DNA from: an uncultured Lachnospiraceae bacterium
GTDB taxonomy: Bacteria > Bacillota > Clostridia > Lachnospirales > Lachnospiraceae
Length of the DNA: 32,605 nt
NCBI GenBank assembly: GCA_947628025.1
Contig: CANQYH010000003.1
Location: forward strand, 1 to 32,605
Reading direction: 5' to 3'
Shown here: positions 1 to 7,778 of the stretch, in pieces
Layout of the letters: each line of letters opens with the position of its first letter
How positions within the stretch are numbered: position 1 is the first letter of the stretch
The notes under the pieces: model-generated
What the model saw: the letters and a program-made list of their open reading frames with translations, nothing else
Databases searched by the model: none
Told to the model about the DNA's origin: nothing
Program-made: the position numbers and the translations under genes

Positions 1-1
1 A

Positions 2-190
2 AACGGAAGGTACTATCAATCTCAAAACCGCATACAAGTGTCAATGGCATCACAGATTGGAACTACCGTTACCGTGCGCTATGACACGCAAAATCCCGAA
101 AAGCTGTATAGCTTTTCCGTTTTGAGAATTGTTGTATCACTTGTAGTTGCTGCTGTCTGTATTGCGGCGGCTGTATTCAATCTTGCATGA
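2..190 (+). CDS. C-terminal fragment of a DUF3592-like membrane protein (5' end outside window)
   Basis: An open frame enters from the left edge and ends at TGA 188-190, so it is missing from the ORF track. The visible 62 residues hold a soluble stretch (R-I-Q-V-S..., then VTVRYDTQNPEKLYS) followed by a single hydrophobic helix of about 20 residues that ends the protein. The pattern of a small beta domain with 'Y-D-x-x-N-P-E-K' before a terminal membrane helix resembles DUF3592 proteins, whose function is unknown. The DNA is clearly more AT-rich than the genes from 480 onward. The stop codon lies exactly where a second degraded reading frame begins, so the natural C-terminus may have been altered. 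Family assignment is from motif memory only. Confidence 0.55.
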   Translation, partial: NGRYYQSQNRIQVSMASQIGTTVTVRYDTQNPEKLYSFSVLRIVVSLVVAAVCIAAAVFNLA

Positions 191-326
191 TGCGATTGCT
201 CACAACTGTTATATGTATGGCGCTCCGATTCAGATAAGGATTGCAGATGATTCTATTACTATAAGTAACCGTTGTATTTTACCGGATGGTTGGACGGTGG
301 ATACGCTTCACGTCCCAGACGGATGA
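183..326 (+). pseudogene. Remnant of an AlbA/HATPase-type ATP-binding protein
   Basis: A 47-codon frame reads L-H-D-A-I-A-H-N-C-Y-M-Y-G-A-P-I-Q-I-R-I, then ADDSITISN, LPDGWT, and stops at TGA 324-326. This matches the C-terminal HATPase_c_4-like block of putative ATP-binding/transcriptional regulator proteins (typical pattern N-A-I-x-H-x-D-Y, G-x-P-I-Q-I, D-D-x-I-x-I, L-P-x-G). The N-terminal AlbA domain and most of the ATPase domain are absent, there is no credible start or ribosome binding site, and the frame emerges out of the preceding gene's last codons. I read it as a deletion-derived fragment, not an expressed gene. An internal ATG at 213 could give only 37 residues. Confidence 0.6.
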
Positions 327-406
327 TGCCCTGGCCAGGACGGATAAAAAGAAAATGGGATCCGACAGGAAATAGGTTCTGAAAAAACTTTGATCCGAAA
401 TCCCGC

Positions 407-435
407 TTGACACAGCTTATATTTTGTGTTATTCT
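407..435 (+). promoter_or_regulatory. Sigma-A promoter of the arsR-sdpI-like operon
   Basis: TTGACA at 407-412 and TATTCT at 430-435 are separated by exactly 17 bases. Transcription would start around 441-443, inside the palindrome that follows. Confidence 0.85.
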
Positions 436-437
436 AT

Positions 438-464
438 ATTTAACATTTAGACTAAATGTTAAAT
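438..464. promoter_or_regulatory. 27-base perfect inverted repeat, probable operator of the ArsR-family repressor
   Basis: Two perfectly complementary 12-base arms (ATTTAACATTTA and TAAATGTTAAAT) flank the 3-base centre GAC. The site begins 3 bases after the -10 box and covers the predicted transcription start. ArsR-family dimers bind such AT-rich palindromes, so autorepression of the operon is the natural inference. The ORF-track ATG at 456 lies inside this palindrome, which argues against it as the start codon. Confidence 0.8.
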
Positions 465-482
465 GATGAGGGGGGCGAGTCC

Positions 483-797
483 ATGGCGCTGCAGGATACG
501 TTAAAGGCCCTTGCGGACCCGATCCGGCGGGAGATCTTAAATCTCTTAAAGCAGGGGAGAAAGTCCGCCGGGGAGATCGCGGAGCATTTTCCGGTGACGG
601 GAGCGTCCGTGTCGCGGCATCTGTCGGTATTAAAAGAGGCGGACCTGATCCGGGACACGCGGGAGGGCAAGTATATTTTTTATGAACTGAATACCTCCGT
701 GCTGGAGGACGTGATGCTGTGGCTGACGGAGCTGGGCTGCCGCGCCGATCCGTCCGGCGGCTACGAAGTCAATGAAGAGAGGGGAGGGCCGCTATGA
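483..797 (+). CDS. ArsR/SdpR-family winged-helix repressor
   Basis: This is a small DNA-binding repressor of 104 residues, the usual size for SdpR-type ArsR proteins. It contains the LADPIRREIL opening helix, a winged helix-turn-helix with recognition helix around GASVSRHLSVLKEADLI, and the wing REGKYIFYEL. No CxC metal site is visible, so it is unlikely to sense metals the way ArsR/SmtB do. I chose ATG 483 because a GAGGGGGG purine run lies 8-15 bases upstream; the track start at 456 sits in the operator. Its stop overlaps the start of the SdpI-like gene (ATGA), giving translational coupling. In Bacillus, SdpR is the autorepressor paired with the immunity/signal protein SdpI, so the pair here probably forms a similar sensor-repressor unit. 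That parallel is inference. Confidence 0.85.
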   Translation: MALQDTLKALADPIRREILNLLKQGRKSAGEIAEHFPVTGASVSRHLSVLKEADLIRDTREGKYIFYELNTSVLEDVMLWLTELGCRADPSGGYEVNEERGGPL

Positions 798-1864
798 TCC
801 GAAGATACCGTTGGAAGATCCTGCTTTCCTCCCTGCTCATCCTGCTTGCGCCTGCCCTGAGCGTCTTTTTCCTGCTCTTTCCGGGGATCGGGCCGGATCT
901 GACCGCAGACAGGCTTCTGTCCGTTTTTTGGTTATCGGCAGTCATGCTGGCGCTTCATCTGCTGGCGGTCTGTTTCTGCCTGCGCGATCCGAAGAACCGG
1001 GACCAGCATCCGGCTGTCCTGGACATCATTTTCTGGATCTGCCCGCTGACGTCCGTAAGCGTCTGGGCGACCATATATCAGGCGGCTTCCGGCCGCTTTG
1101 ACGACGGGCCGTTTTTCACGTTTCTGGCGGTCGGCCTGATCTTTGTGGTCCTGGGCAACTATATGCCGAAGATCAGCCCGAATCAGACCCTCGGCATCCG
1201 CGTGCCGTGGACGCTGTGGGACGAGGAAAACTGGAGCGCGACGCACCGGCTGGGCGGACGGATCTGGGTGATCTGCGGATGTCTGATCCTGGCGGGATGT
1301 TTTCTGCCGGGCGGGGCTGTCATGTATCTGATGGCTCCGGCGACCCTTGCAGCCGCTTTCATTCCGATCGCGTATTCCTACCTGTTTTACAGGCGGAAAA
1401 AGAAACGCGGGGAACCGGTGCGGGACCCGTCAAAAACCGTTGTTTCCGGTTCCGGGCGGCAGACGTCCGCAAAAATCTCCGTCGCCGCCGCGGTGCTGAT
1501 CATGGCGTTTGTGATCGCCTCTTTATTCACCGGCGATCTGCATTTCAGTTATGGGGAAGAGAGCTTCACCGTCCATTCCGCCTACTGGCCGGATCTGAAC
1601 GTGCGCTATGACGAGATCGAAAGCATGGATTACCGGAGCGTGGATTCGCCCGGCACGCGCACCAACGGCTTTGGGAGTATGCGACTCTTAATGGGAGATT
1701 TTAAGAACCGGGAGTTCGGCTCCTACCTGCGCTATTCCTACACGGGAGGCGGCCCCTGCATCGTGCTGCGGGTCGGCGGGGAAATTATCGTCGTCGGCGG
1801 AAAAGACGAAGCGGATACCCGCGCGGTCTATGAGGAACTGTCCGGCCGCACCGGGGGAACGTGA
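794..1864 (+). CDS. SdpI-like multi-pass membrane protein with C-terminal PH-like domain
   Basis: The protein has 356 residues. Its N-terminal 190 or so residues form several membrane helices, and around residues 125-155 it carries the SdpI family signature (GNYMPKISPNQTLGIRVPWT, then a W-S-x-T-H-R-L-G-G block). A highly basic loop (RRKKKRGEP) is followed by another membrane helix (about 228-246). The last 110 residues are soluble, beta-rich and resemble a bacterial PH domain (FSYGEESFTVHSAY ... YDEIESMDY ... IVLRVGGE). Known SdpI proteins confer immunity to the SdpC toxin and sequester SdpR at the membrane. No toxin gene is visible here. It starts at ATG 794 overlapping the repressor stop. 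The family call is firm; the toxin-immunity role is only inference. Confidence 0.85.
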   Translation: MIRRYRWKILLSSLLILLAPALSVFFLLFPGIGPDLTADRLLSVFWLSAVMLALHLLAVCFCLRDPKNRDQHPAVLDIIFWICPLTSVSVWATIYQAASGRFDDGPFFTFLAVGLIFVVLGNYMPKISPNQTLGIRVPWTLWDEENWSATHRLGGRIWVICGCLILAGCFLPGGAVMYLMAPATLAAAFIPIAYSYLFYRRKKKRGEPVRDPSKTVVSGSGRQTSAKISVAAAVLIMAFVIASLFTGDLHFSYGEESFTVHSAYWPDLNVRYDEIESMDYRSVDSPGTRTNGFGSMRLLMGDFKNREFGSYLRYSYTGGGPCIVLRVGGEIIVVGGKDEADTRAVYEELSGRTGGT

Positions 1865-1889
1865 CGCAGCCGGGGCTTTGCGGATACCG

Positions 1890-1915
1890 TCCGATCTTTC
1901 GGTGAAAGATACGGA
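1890..1915. other. Hairpin between the sdpI-like and yhfC-like genes
   Basis: ATCTTTC (1894-1900) and GAAAGAT (1904-1910) pair around the loop GGT, and the stem extends with CCG/CGG past one bulged A. No T-run follows, so it is not a standard terminator. It may stabilise the upstream mRNA or tune read-through into the next gene. Confidence 0.35.
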
Positions 1916-1972
1916 TATCACATCAAAAATGCGGTCCGGGCAGGGCTGGAGAATAAAAGGAGAGTATAAGCG

Positions 1973-2770
1973 ATGGAATGGGGAACAGTTTCGGCGGCAA
2001 GTATGGCGGGGATGGGATTTTCACTGGCGGTCTCTGTATTGGGGCCCGTTGTGTTGGCGATCGTCCTCTGGAGAAAGAAAAGAGCGTCGTGGGTTTCTTT
2101 TCTGATCGGCTGCGGCACTTTCATCGTGTTCGCGCTGACTTTGGAACAGCTTTTGCATATCGTGGTGTTTTCGGCGTTCGGCGGCCTCCTGCAGAACAGC
2201 CTGCTGCTGTACGCGCTTTACGGCGGGCTGGCGGCTGCGGCCTTTGAGGAGTGCGGGCGGCTGCTGGCGATGAAATTTCTGATGAAGAACCGCCTGGATG
2301 GCGGGAACGCGCTGATGTACGGCGCGGGGCACGGGGGAGCCGAGGCAATCCTGATCATGGGGATCACCTCCGTCAACAATCTGCTCAGTTCCATGATGAT
2401 TAACGGCGGCGGTATCGACCAGGCTCTGGCACAGCTGGAACCGGAGCTGCAGACCGCGACCTACGGGCAGCTGTCGACCCTGTGGCTGACTCCGGCATAC
2501 CAGTTTTATCTGGGCGGGGTGGAGCGGATCTCGGCGATGGCCCTGCAGCTCTGCCTGTCCGTCCTCGTTTATAAGGCCGTGAAGAGCGGACGGAAAAAAT
2601 TCTTTGCCGCGGCGTTCGCGGTCCATTTTCTGATGGATTTTCTGACGGTCATTGCCGCCGCGAGTCTTCCGGTCTGGGCGGTGGAGGCGGCGCTTCTGCT
2701 GTTTACGGTGCTCATCGTCTGGCGGACGGCGCTCGTGTACCGGAGAAAGGACGAAGCATCGGGGGCATAA
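1973..2770 (+). CDS. YhfC-family intramembrane protein (putative metalloprotease)
   Basis: The protein has 265 residues and about seven predicted membrane helices. Conserved polar motifs sit within helices: EECGR near residue 92, GHGGAE near 118-123, and H-F-L-M-D near 213. This pattern (Glu-Glu pair, His-rich block, His-Asp) is typical of the YhfC family (PF10086-like), which is proposed to be related to CAAX-type intramembrane proteases; a substrate is not known. The start at ATG 1973 follows AAAGGAGAG at a good distance. It lies 108 bases after the SdpI-like gene on the same strand with no obvious promoter or terminator between, so it may belong to the same transcription unit. Confidence 0.8.
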   Translation: MEWGTVSAASMAGMGFSLAVSVLGPVVLAIVLWRKKRASWVSFLIGCGTFIVFALTLEQLLHIVVFSAFGGLLQNSLLLYALYGGLAAAAFEECGRLLAMKFLMKNRLDGGNALMYGAGHGGAEAILIMGITSVNNLLSSMMINGGGIDQALAQLEPELQTATYGQLSTLWLTPAYQFYLGGVERISAMALQLCLSVLVYKAVKSGRKKFFAAAFAVHFLMDFLTVIAAASLPVWAVEAALLLFTVLIVWRTALVYRRKDEASGA

Positions 2771-2787
2771 ATTTCGGCGGTCAGCTA

Positions 2788-2816
2788 TTGATTTTAACGG
2801 ATGAATAAGGTATTCT
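2788..2816 (+). promoter_or_regulatory. Candidate promoter before the RNase Z-like gene
   Basis: TTGATT (2788-2793) and TATTCT (2811-2816) are 17 bases apart. The hairpin at 2821-2854 starts at the predicted transcription start, so either this promoter or the terminator reading of that hairpin may be wrong. Confidence 0.4.
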
Positions 2817-2820
2817 ATAA

Positions 2821-2863
2821 GGAGTGCTGCGGCAGGAAAGCTGCGCGGCGCTCCCTGTTTTTT
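2821..2863 (+). terminator. Probable intrinsic terminator after the yhfC-like gene
   Basis: GGAGTGCTGCG (from 2821) can pair with CGCGGCGCTCC (ending 2854) through 11 pairs including two G-U pairs, followed after three bases by six T residues (2858-2863). Confidence 0.55.
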
Positions 2864-2939
2864 CCGGCGGTATGGCCCGGAATGATTGGCTGAAAAAACA
2901 GGACGCGGCGGCAACGCATCGCGTCCGGAAGGAGATTTT

Positions 2940-3740
2940 ATGAAGATCACATTGCTCGGCACCGGCAACGCCGCGGTCACGGAATGTTATAATACCTGCT
3001 TTGTCCTCGAGGACGCGGGGCAGTACCTGATGGTAGACGGAGGCGGCGGAAACGCGGTGCTCCATCAGCTGAAAGAGGCCGGATACGACTGGAAGCAGAT
3101 ACGGCACATTTTCGTGACCCACAAACACATCGACCATCTTTTGGGCATCGTCTGGATGATCCGGCTGATCACCCAGAATATGCACCGGGGCAAGTATGAC
3201 GGCGAGGCCTGGATCTACGCCCATGACGAGGTGATCGATATCCTGACCCGGATCGCGGAAATGGTGCTGGAACAGAAGACGCTGCATTTCATCGGCGAGC
3301 GCCTGCATTTCGTCACGCTGAAAGACGGCGATACGTTCACGGCCATGGGACATCCGGTGCAGGTCTTTGATATCCAGTCCACGAAAGCGAAGCAGTACGG
3401 CTTCACCCTGCGCTACGGCGATGGCCGGAAGCTCACCTGCTGCGGCGACGAGCCTTACTGCGAGTATGAGCGGCCTTACGCGGAGGGAAGCGATTGGCTG
3501 CTCCACGAGGCTTTCTGCCTCTATTCCCAGGCGGACATTTTTGACCCGTACAAGAAGAACCACTCCACGGTCAAGGACGCCTGCGAGCTGGCACAGCGGC
3601 TGGGCGTGAAGAATCTGATCCTCTACCATACAGAGGACAAAAATATCCGGGACCGGAAACGGCTCTACACCGAAGAGGGAAACCAATATTACAGCGGCCG
3701 CCTCTACGTGCCGGACGATCTGGAGACCATCCAGCTTTAA
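2940..3740 (+). CDS. Ribonuclease Z-like metallo-beta-lactamase-fold hydrolase
   Basis: The 266-residue protein opens with MKITLLGTGNA and carries the metal-binding THKHIDH motif (HxHxDH) around residues 60-67. Further metal-ligand candidates are the Asp in the CCGDE region, the LLHEAFC block and the C-terminal HSTVKD...LILYHTED segment. Together these match the RNase Z/ElaC branch of the metallo-beta-lactamase fold, which in the classical case removes tRNA 3' trailers. It is shorter than typical RNase Z (about 300-310 residues), and the exosite arm is not clear, so another phosphodiesterase activity is possible. ATG 2940 follows GGAAGGAG; the track start at 2886 lacks such a site. It sits just upstream of miaA, another tRNA gene. 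Confidence 0.75.
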   Translation: MKITLLGTGNAAVTECYNTCFVLEDAGQYLMVDGGGGNAVLHQLKEAGYDWKQIRHIFVTHKHIDHLLGIVWMIRLITQNMHRGKYDGEAWIYAHDEVIDILTRIAEMVLEQKTLHFIGERLHFVTLKDGDTFTAMGHPVQVFDIQSTKAKQYGFTLRYGDGRKLTCCGDEPYCEYERPYAEGSDWLLHEAFCLYSQADIFDPYKKNHSTVKDACELAQRLGVKNLILYHTEDKNIRDRKRLYTEEGNQYYSGRLYVPDDLETIQL

Positions 3741-3773
3741 GCGGTTTCATGATCTCATTAAGGAGGAAGCAGA

Positions 3774-4742
3774 ATGTCTATGGACCAGGCCCCTCTCATC
3801 ATCCTGACCGGTCCCACGGCCGCAGGGAAGACCGAACTTTCCGTCCGCCTGGCTCAGGCGATCGGCGGCGAGATCATCAGTGCGGATTCCATGCAGGTCT
3901 ACCGCCATATGGATATCGGCTCCGCCAAGATCACGCCCGCGGAAATGTGCGGCGTCCCGCATCATCTGATCGACGTGCTGGAGCCGGACGAAGAATTTAA
4001 TGTGGTTACGTTCCAGACGCTGGCGAAAGAGGCCATGGCTGGGATCTATGACCGGGGGCATATCCCGATCGTGGCGGGCGGGACCGGCTTCTACATCCAG
4101 GCGCTGTTATACGACATCGACTTTACCGAGCAGGAGAGCGACGCCGGACTGCGCAGGGACCTGTACCGTCTGGCGGACGAGCAGGGGCCGGAAGCGCTCC
4201 ACGAGCTTCTGTGGGAAATGGACCCGGACGCGGCGGCGGCTATCCACGTAAACAATGTCAAGCGCACGGTCCGGGCCATCGAATTCTGCCGTCAGACCGG
4301 CGGGCGCATCTCCGCCCACAACGAGGCGCAGCGGGCCAGGACCTCGCCGTACCGTTTCCTGTACTATGTTCTGACGGACGACCGTACAAAACTTTATGCT
4401 CGCATCGACGCGCGGGTGGACCAAATGATGGAGCAGGGACTGCTTCAGGAAGTGCAGCGCCTGGCCGAAATGGGCTGCACCCGCAGTATGGTCTCCATGC
4501 AGGGGCTGGGCTATAAGGAGCTCCTGGCGTATCTGGAGGGGGAATGTTCCCTGGAAGAGGCCGTCCGCATCATCAAGCGGGATACCCGGCACTACGCCAA
4601 GCGCCAGCTGACCTGGTTTAATCGGGAGAGGGACGTGCGCTGGCTGAATCTGCCTGACTTCGGCTATGACCGGGAACGCATACTTCTTCATATTATAAAG
4701 GAAGCGGAAGAGAACGGCCTGATCGAGGGGAAGCGGCCGTAA
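3774..4742 (+). CDS. miaA: tRNA dimethylallyltransferase MiaA
   Basis: MiaA transfers a dimethylallyl group to A37 of tRNAs that read UNN codons. The 322-residue protein has the P-loop GPTAAGKT (residues 13-20), the catalytic-Asp segment SADSMQVYRHMDIGSAK, the VAGGTGFYIQALL block and the C-terminal GLGYKEL and TRHYAKRQLTWF motifs, all expected in full-length MiaA. A strong AAGGAGG lies about 8 bases before ATG 3774. It follows the RNase Z-like gene by 33 bases and is followed by the YnbB-like gene, an arrangement familiar in Firmicutes (miaA near ynbB, in Bacillus with hfq). No hfq is present here. Confidence 0.97.
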   Translation: MSMDQAPLIILTGPTAAGKTELSVRLAQAIGGEIISADSMQVYRHMDIGSAKITPAEMCGVPHHLIDVLEPDEEFNVVTFQTLAKEAMAGIYDRGHIPIVAGGTGFYIQALLYDIDFTEQESDAGLRRDLYRLADEQGPEALHELLWEMDPDAAAAIHVNNVKRTVRAIEFCRQTGGRISAHNEAQRARTSPYRFLYYVLTDDRTKLYARIDARVDQMMEQGLLQEVQRLAEMGCTRSMVSMQGLGYKELLAYLEGECSLEEAVRIIKRDTRHYAKRQLTWFNRERDVRWLNLPDFGYDRERILLHIIKEAEENGLIEGKRP

Positions 4743-4784
4743 GCGAAGATCAATATTTCATAACAGAAAGAGAGAACACATACC

Positions 4785-6077
4785 ATGGATCATACAGAAC
4801 TTACCGATATCTATGCTTCCCTGGGCATCAGCGCCCCGGTGCTGGATTTCGCGGCGTCTGTCGAGGCGTCCCTGAAAGAACGTTTCGCGCAGATCGACGC
4901 CCGCGCCGAGTACAACCAACTGAAAGTCGTAAAGGCCATGCAGGACAACCGCGTCAGCGATATCCATTTTGCGGCCACGACCGGCTATGGCTACAACGAT
5001 CTGGGCCGCGATACCCTGGAACAGGTATACGCTTCCTGCTTCCACGCGGAGGCGGCGCTGGTCCGCCCGCAGCTGATGAGCGGCACCCACGCCCTCCATA
5101 TCGCGCTATCCGGCAATCTGCGTCCCGGCGACGAGCTGTTGTCGCCGGTGGGAAAGCCCTACGATACGCTGGAGGAGGTCATCGGGATCCGCGAGTCGGT
5201 GGGTTCCCTGAAAGAATACGGCATTTCCTACCGCCAGGTAGACCTGCTGCCCGACGGCTCGTTCGATTATGAAAACATCCGCAGGGCCGTAAATGAAAAG
5301 ACGAAGCTGGTCACGATCCAGCGCTCCAAAGGCTACGCCACCCGGCCCACCCTTTCCGTCGAACAGATCGGGGAGCTGATCGCCTTTATCAAGGGGATCC
5401 GGCCGGAGATTCTCTGCATGGTGGACAACTGCTACGGCGAGTTCGTGGAGACCATCGAGCCTACGGATGTGGGAGCGGACATGATCGTCGGTTCCCTGAT
5501 CAAAAATCCCGGCGGCGGCCTGGCCCCTACCGGCGGCTACATCGCCGGGCGTAAAGACTGCGTCGACCGCGCCGCCTACCGTTTAAGCGCTCCCGGGCTG
5601 GGAAAGGAGGTCGGGGCCAGCTTAGGACTCAATCAGTCGCTCTATCAGGGCTTTTTCCTGGCCCCGACGGTCGTGGCGGGAGCCTTGAAAGGCGCCGTTT
5701 TTGCCGCCAACGTCTATGAACGGCTGGGATTCTCCGTTCACCCGAACGGCAGCGAGGAGCGGCACGATATCATCCAGGCCGTCACATTCGGCATCCCGGA
5801 GGCGGTCATCGCTTTCTGCCAGGGGATCCAGGCTGCGGCTCCCGTAGACAGCTATGTGACGCCGGAACCGTGGGATATGCCGGGCTACGATTCGCCGGTC
5901 ATCATGGCCGCCGGAGCGTTCGTGCAGGGTTCCTCCATCGAACTGAGCGCCGACGCCCCGATCCGCCCGCCCTATTCCGTATTTTTCCAGGGCGGTCTCA
6001 CCTGGTATCACGCGAAGCTGGGCATTTTGAAATCGCTCCAGTACCTGTGCGACGCGGGGATCGTAAAAGGATTCTGA
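4785..6077 (+). CDS. YnbB-type PLP-dependent enzyme (methionine gamma-lyase-like, 'aluminium resistance' family)
   Basis: A 430-residue fold-type I PLP enzyme. The likely Schiff-base lysine is K240 in GSLIKNPGGG, with the cofactor-binding Asp in MVDNCYGEFVE (about residue 213) and the LMSGTHALHIAL stretch near 97-108. This is the whole-length signature of the family annotated as methionine gamma-lyase family or aluminium resistance protein (YnbB in Bacillus). The true substrate is not established. It follows miaA by about 40 bases, the conserved neighbour order, and is probably co-transcribed. RBS AAAGAGAG precedes ATG 4785. Confidence 0.88.
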   Translation: MDHTELTDIYASLGISAPVLDFAASVEASLKERFAQIDARAEYNQLKVVKAMQDNRVSDIHFAATTGYGYNDLGRDTLEQVYASCFHAEAALVRPQLMSGTHALHIALSGNLRPGDELLSPVGKPYDTLEEVIGIRESVGSLKEYGISYRQVDLLPDGSFDYENIRRAVNEKTKLVTIQRSKGYATRPTLSVEQIGELIAFIKGIRPEILCMVDNCYGEFVETIEPTDVGADMIVGSLIKNPGGGLAPTGGYIAGRKDCVDRAAYRLSAPGLGKEVGASLGLNQSLYQGFFLAPTVVAGALKGAVFAANVYERLGFSVHPNGSEERHDIIQAVTFGIPEAVIAFCQGIQAAAPVDSYVTPEPWDMPGYDSPVIMAAGAFVQGSSIELSADAPIRPPYSVFFQGGLTWYHAKLGILKSLQYLCDAGIVKGF

Positions 6078-6144
6078 GAATATCCGCGAGCAGGACGTTT
6101 TCGGAGATTTCATTTACATTTTATTTACGTTTTATGAATTACCG

Positions 6145-6173
6145 TATACACCGCCGCCATTTTATGGTAAAAT
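6145..6173 (+). promoter_or_regulatory. Candidate promoter of the radC-mre-min operon
   Basis: TATACA (6145-6150) and TAAAAT (6168-6173) are separated by 17 bases, within an AT-rich gap of about 160 bases between the YnbB-like gene and radC. The -35 box is weak. Confidence 0.5.
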
Positions 6174-6236
6174 AAGTATGTTATGGGTCCATCCGGTCCG
6201 TGATTCGCGCTTGGAGAGCAGAAGACAGGAGACTCT

Positions 6237-6932
6237 ATGGATTCAAAGAAAATGAAAGACATCCCCGCCGCCGACCGGCCGTACGAGCGCTGCGTCCGTT
6301 TAGGGGCCGGAGCGCTCAGCGACGAGGAACTATTGTCCATCATCATCCGGACAGGCAGCCGCGACAGCAATTCCCTGGAGACCGCCAGGGAGGTGCTGCG
6401 CTTGAATTATCCGAACGACGGGATTCTGGGACTCTGCAGGCTGTCCCTGCCGGAGCTTAAACAGGTCAAGGGCATCGGCACGGTCAAGGGCATCCAGCTC
6501 CAGTGTATCGGAGAACTGTCCCGGCGGATCAGCAAACGCATGGCCGTTTCCCGGATCCAGGCGTTCAACGATCCGGACGAGGTGGCGAATTACTATATGG
6601 AAGACCTGCGTCATGCGGAGAAAGAGCAGCTCCGCGTGATGCTTCTGGATACGAAGCGCAGGCTGATACGGGACCTGCAGATTTCCCAGGGGACGATCAA
6701 TTCGGCCCCGGCGGAACCGAGAGATATTTTTATCGAAGCCCTGCGTTACCGGGCGGTGGGGATCATATTGGTCCACAACCATCCCAGCGGGGACCCGACT
6801 CCCAGCAGGGACGACTGCTTTCTGACGGAGCGGATCAAAAAAGCGGGAGAGCTGATCGGCATCCAGCTTTTGGATCACATTGTTGTCGGAGATCAGACCT
6901 ACTGCAGTTTTAAAAGAGAAGGAAGGTTATAA
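6237..6932 (+). CDS. radC: RadC-family JAB/MPN-domain protein
   Basis: The 231-residue protein has an N-terminal helix-hairpin-helix region (around LPELKQVKGIGTVKGIQL) and a C-terminal JAB1/MPN domain with the metal-binding motif HNHPSGDPTPSRDD. Its length matches RadC (UPF0758). The name is historical and a DNA-repair role has been questioned; the JAB fold suggests a metallohydrolase of unknown substrate. ATG 6237 is preceded by an AGGAGA site. Its stop overlaps the mreC start (TAATG), so it heads the elongasome/min operon, a frequent arrangement in Clostridia. Confidence 0.93.
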   Translation: MDSKKMKDIPAADRPYERCVRLGAGALSDEELLSIIIRTGSRDSNSLETAREVLRLNYPNDGILGLCRLSLPELKQVKGIGTVKGIQLQCIGELSRRISKRMAVSRIQAFNDPDEVANYYMEDLRHAEKEQLRVMLLDTKRRLIRDLQISQGTINSAPAEPRDIFIEALRYRAVGIILVHNHPSGDPTPSRDDCFLTERIKKAGELIGIQLLDHIVVGDQTYCSFKREGRL

Positions 6933-7777
6933 TGAACTCCAAATATAACCGTTACATCTTAATCGGATTGACCATATGCTGCCTGGCCCTGATGGCCGTG
7001 ACTTCGTTTACGGATCAGTGGCTGGCGCCGCTGCGCACGGCGGTAGGATATCTGGTGATCCCGATCCAGAGCGGCATTAACCGGATCGGCGTGGCCCTCT
7101 ATGACGAGGTGGAGGATTACACCATGCTGAAAAACGCGCTGGCGGAAAATGACGCCCTGCGCGCGCAGATCGCGGAGATGACCGAGGAGAACAACCGCCT
7201 GACCGCCGAAGTCTTTGAACTGGCCCGGCTGCGGGAACTCTACGACCTGGATCAGGAATACATGCAGTATGAAAAAACGGCTGCCAGGGTCATCGCCAAC
7301 GACTCCGGCGACTGGTTCCGTGTCTTCCGCGTGGACAAAGGTTCCGCCGACGGGATCCGCGAGGGCTGCAACGTACTGGCCGGAGGCGGGCTGATCGGCA
7401 TCGTGACGGACGTAGGCGCTCATTACGCCACGGTCCGTTCCATTATTGACGATTCCAGCCGCGTCAGTGGAATGGCGCTCCAGTCCGGCGATACCTGCAT
7501 CGTGGGCGGCGACCTGACGCTCTACAAGGAGGGACGCCTGACGATCACAAACATCCAGAAAGACGCCGACGTCAAGGACGGGGACCGGATCGTCACGTCC
7601 GACATCAGTTCCACTTATCTGCCGGGGATCCTGATCGGCTACGCGACCGGCATTACCCTGGATAATAACCAGCTGACCAGTTCCGGCTATCTGGTACCGG
7701 CGGCGGAATTTCGGAATCTCAGAGAAGTCCTGATCATCACGGAGATGAAAGAGGACGAAGTTTCGGAGGTGGAGTGA
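6932..7777 (+). CDS. mreC: Rod shape-determining protein MreC
   Basis: MreC is the bitopic scaffold linking the cytoskeletal and membrane parts of the elongasome to PBP2. The 281-residue protein has one N-terminal membrane helix (about residues 8-25), a heptad-like coiled coil (about 65-105, ALAENDALRAQIAEMTEENN), and a C-terminal beta-rich domain with the GL-IGIV-DVG-HYA-VRSI-DD pattern typical of MreC. The start codon overlaps the radC stop (TAATG) with GGAAGG upstream. mreD follows after one base. No mreB precedes it, which is unusual. Confidence 0.95.
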   Translation: MNSKYNRYILIGLTICCLALMAVTSFTDQWLAPLRTAVGYLVIPIQSGINRIGVALYDEVEDYTMLKNALAENDALRAQIAEMTEENNRLTAEVFELARLRELYDLDQEYMQYEKTAARVIANDSGDWFRVFRVDKGSADGIREGCNVLAGGGLIGIVTDVGAHYATVRSIIDDSSRVSGMALQSGDTCIVGGDLTLYKEGRLTITNIQKDADVKDGDRIVTSDISSTYLPGILIGYATGITLDNNQLTSSGYLVPAAEFRNLREVLIITEMKEDEVSEVE

Positions 7778-7778
7778 G

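Noticed and set aside
456-482. Track start codon of the ArsR-family gene at 456
   Set aside because: It lies within the palindromic operator and has no upstream ribosome site, while ATG 483 has one.
2021-2980. 319-residue minus-strand ORF
   Set aside because: It mirrors the yhfC-like gene in high-GC DNA. Its product is Gln/Arg/Pro-rich and without recognisable motifs.
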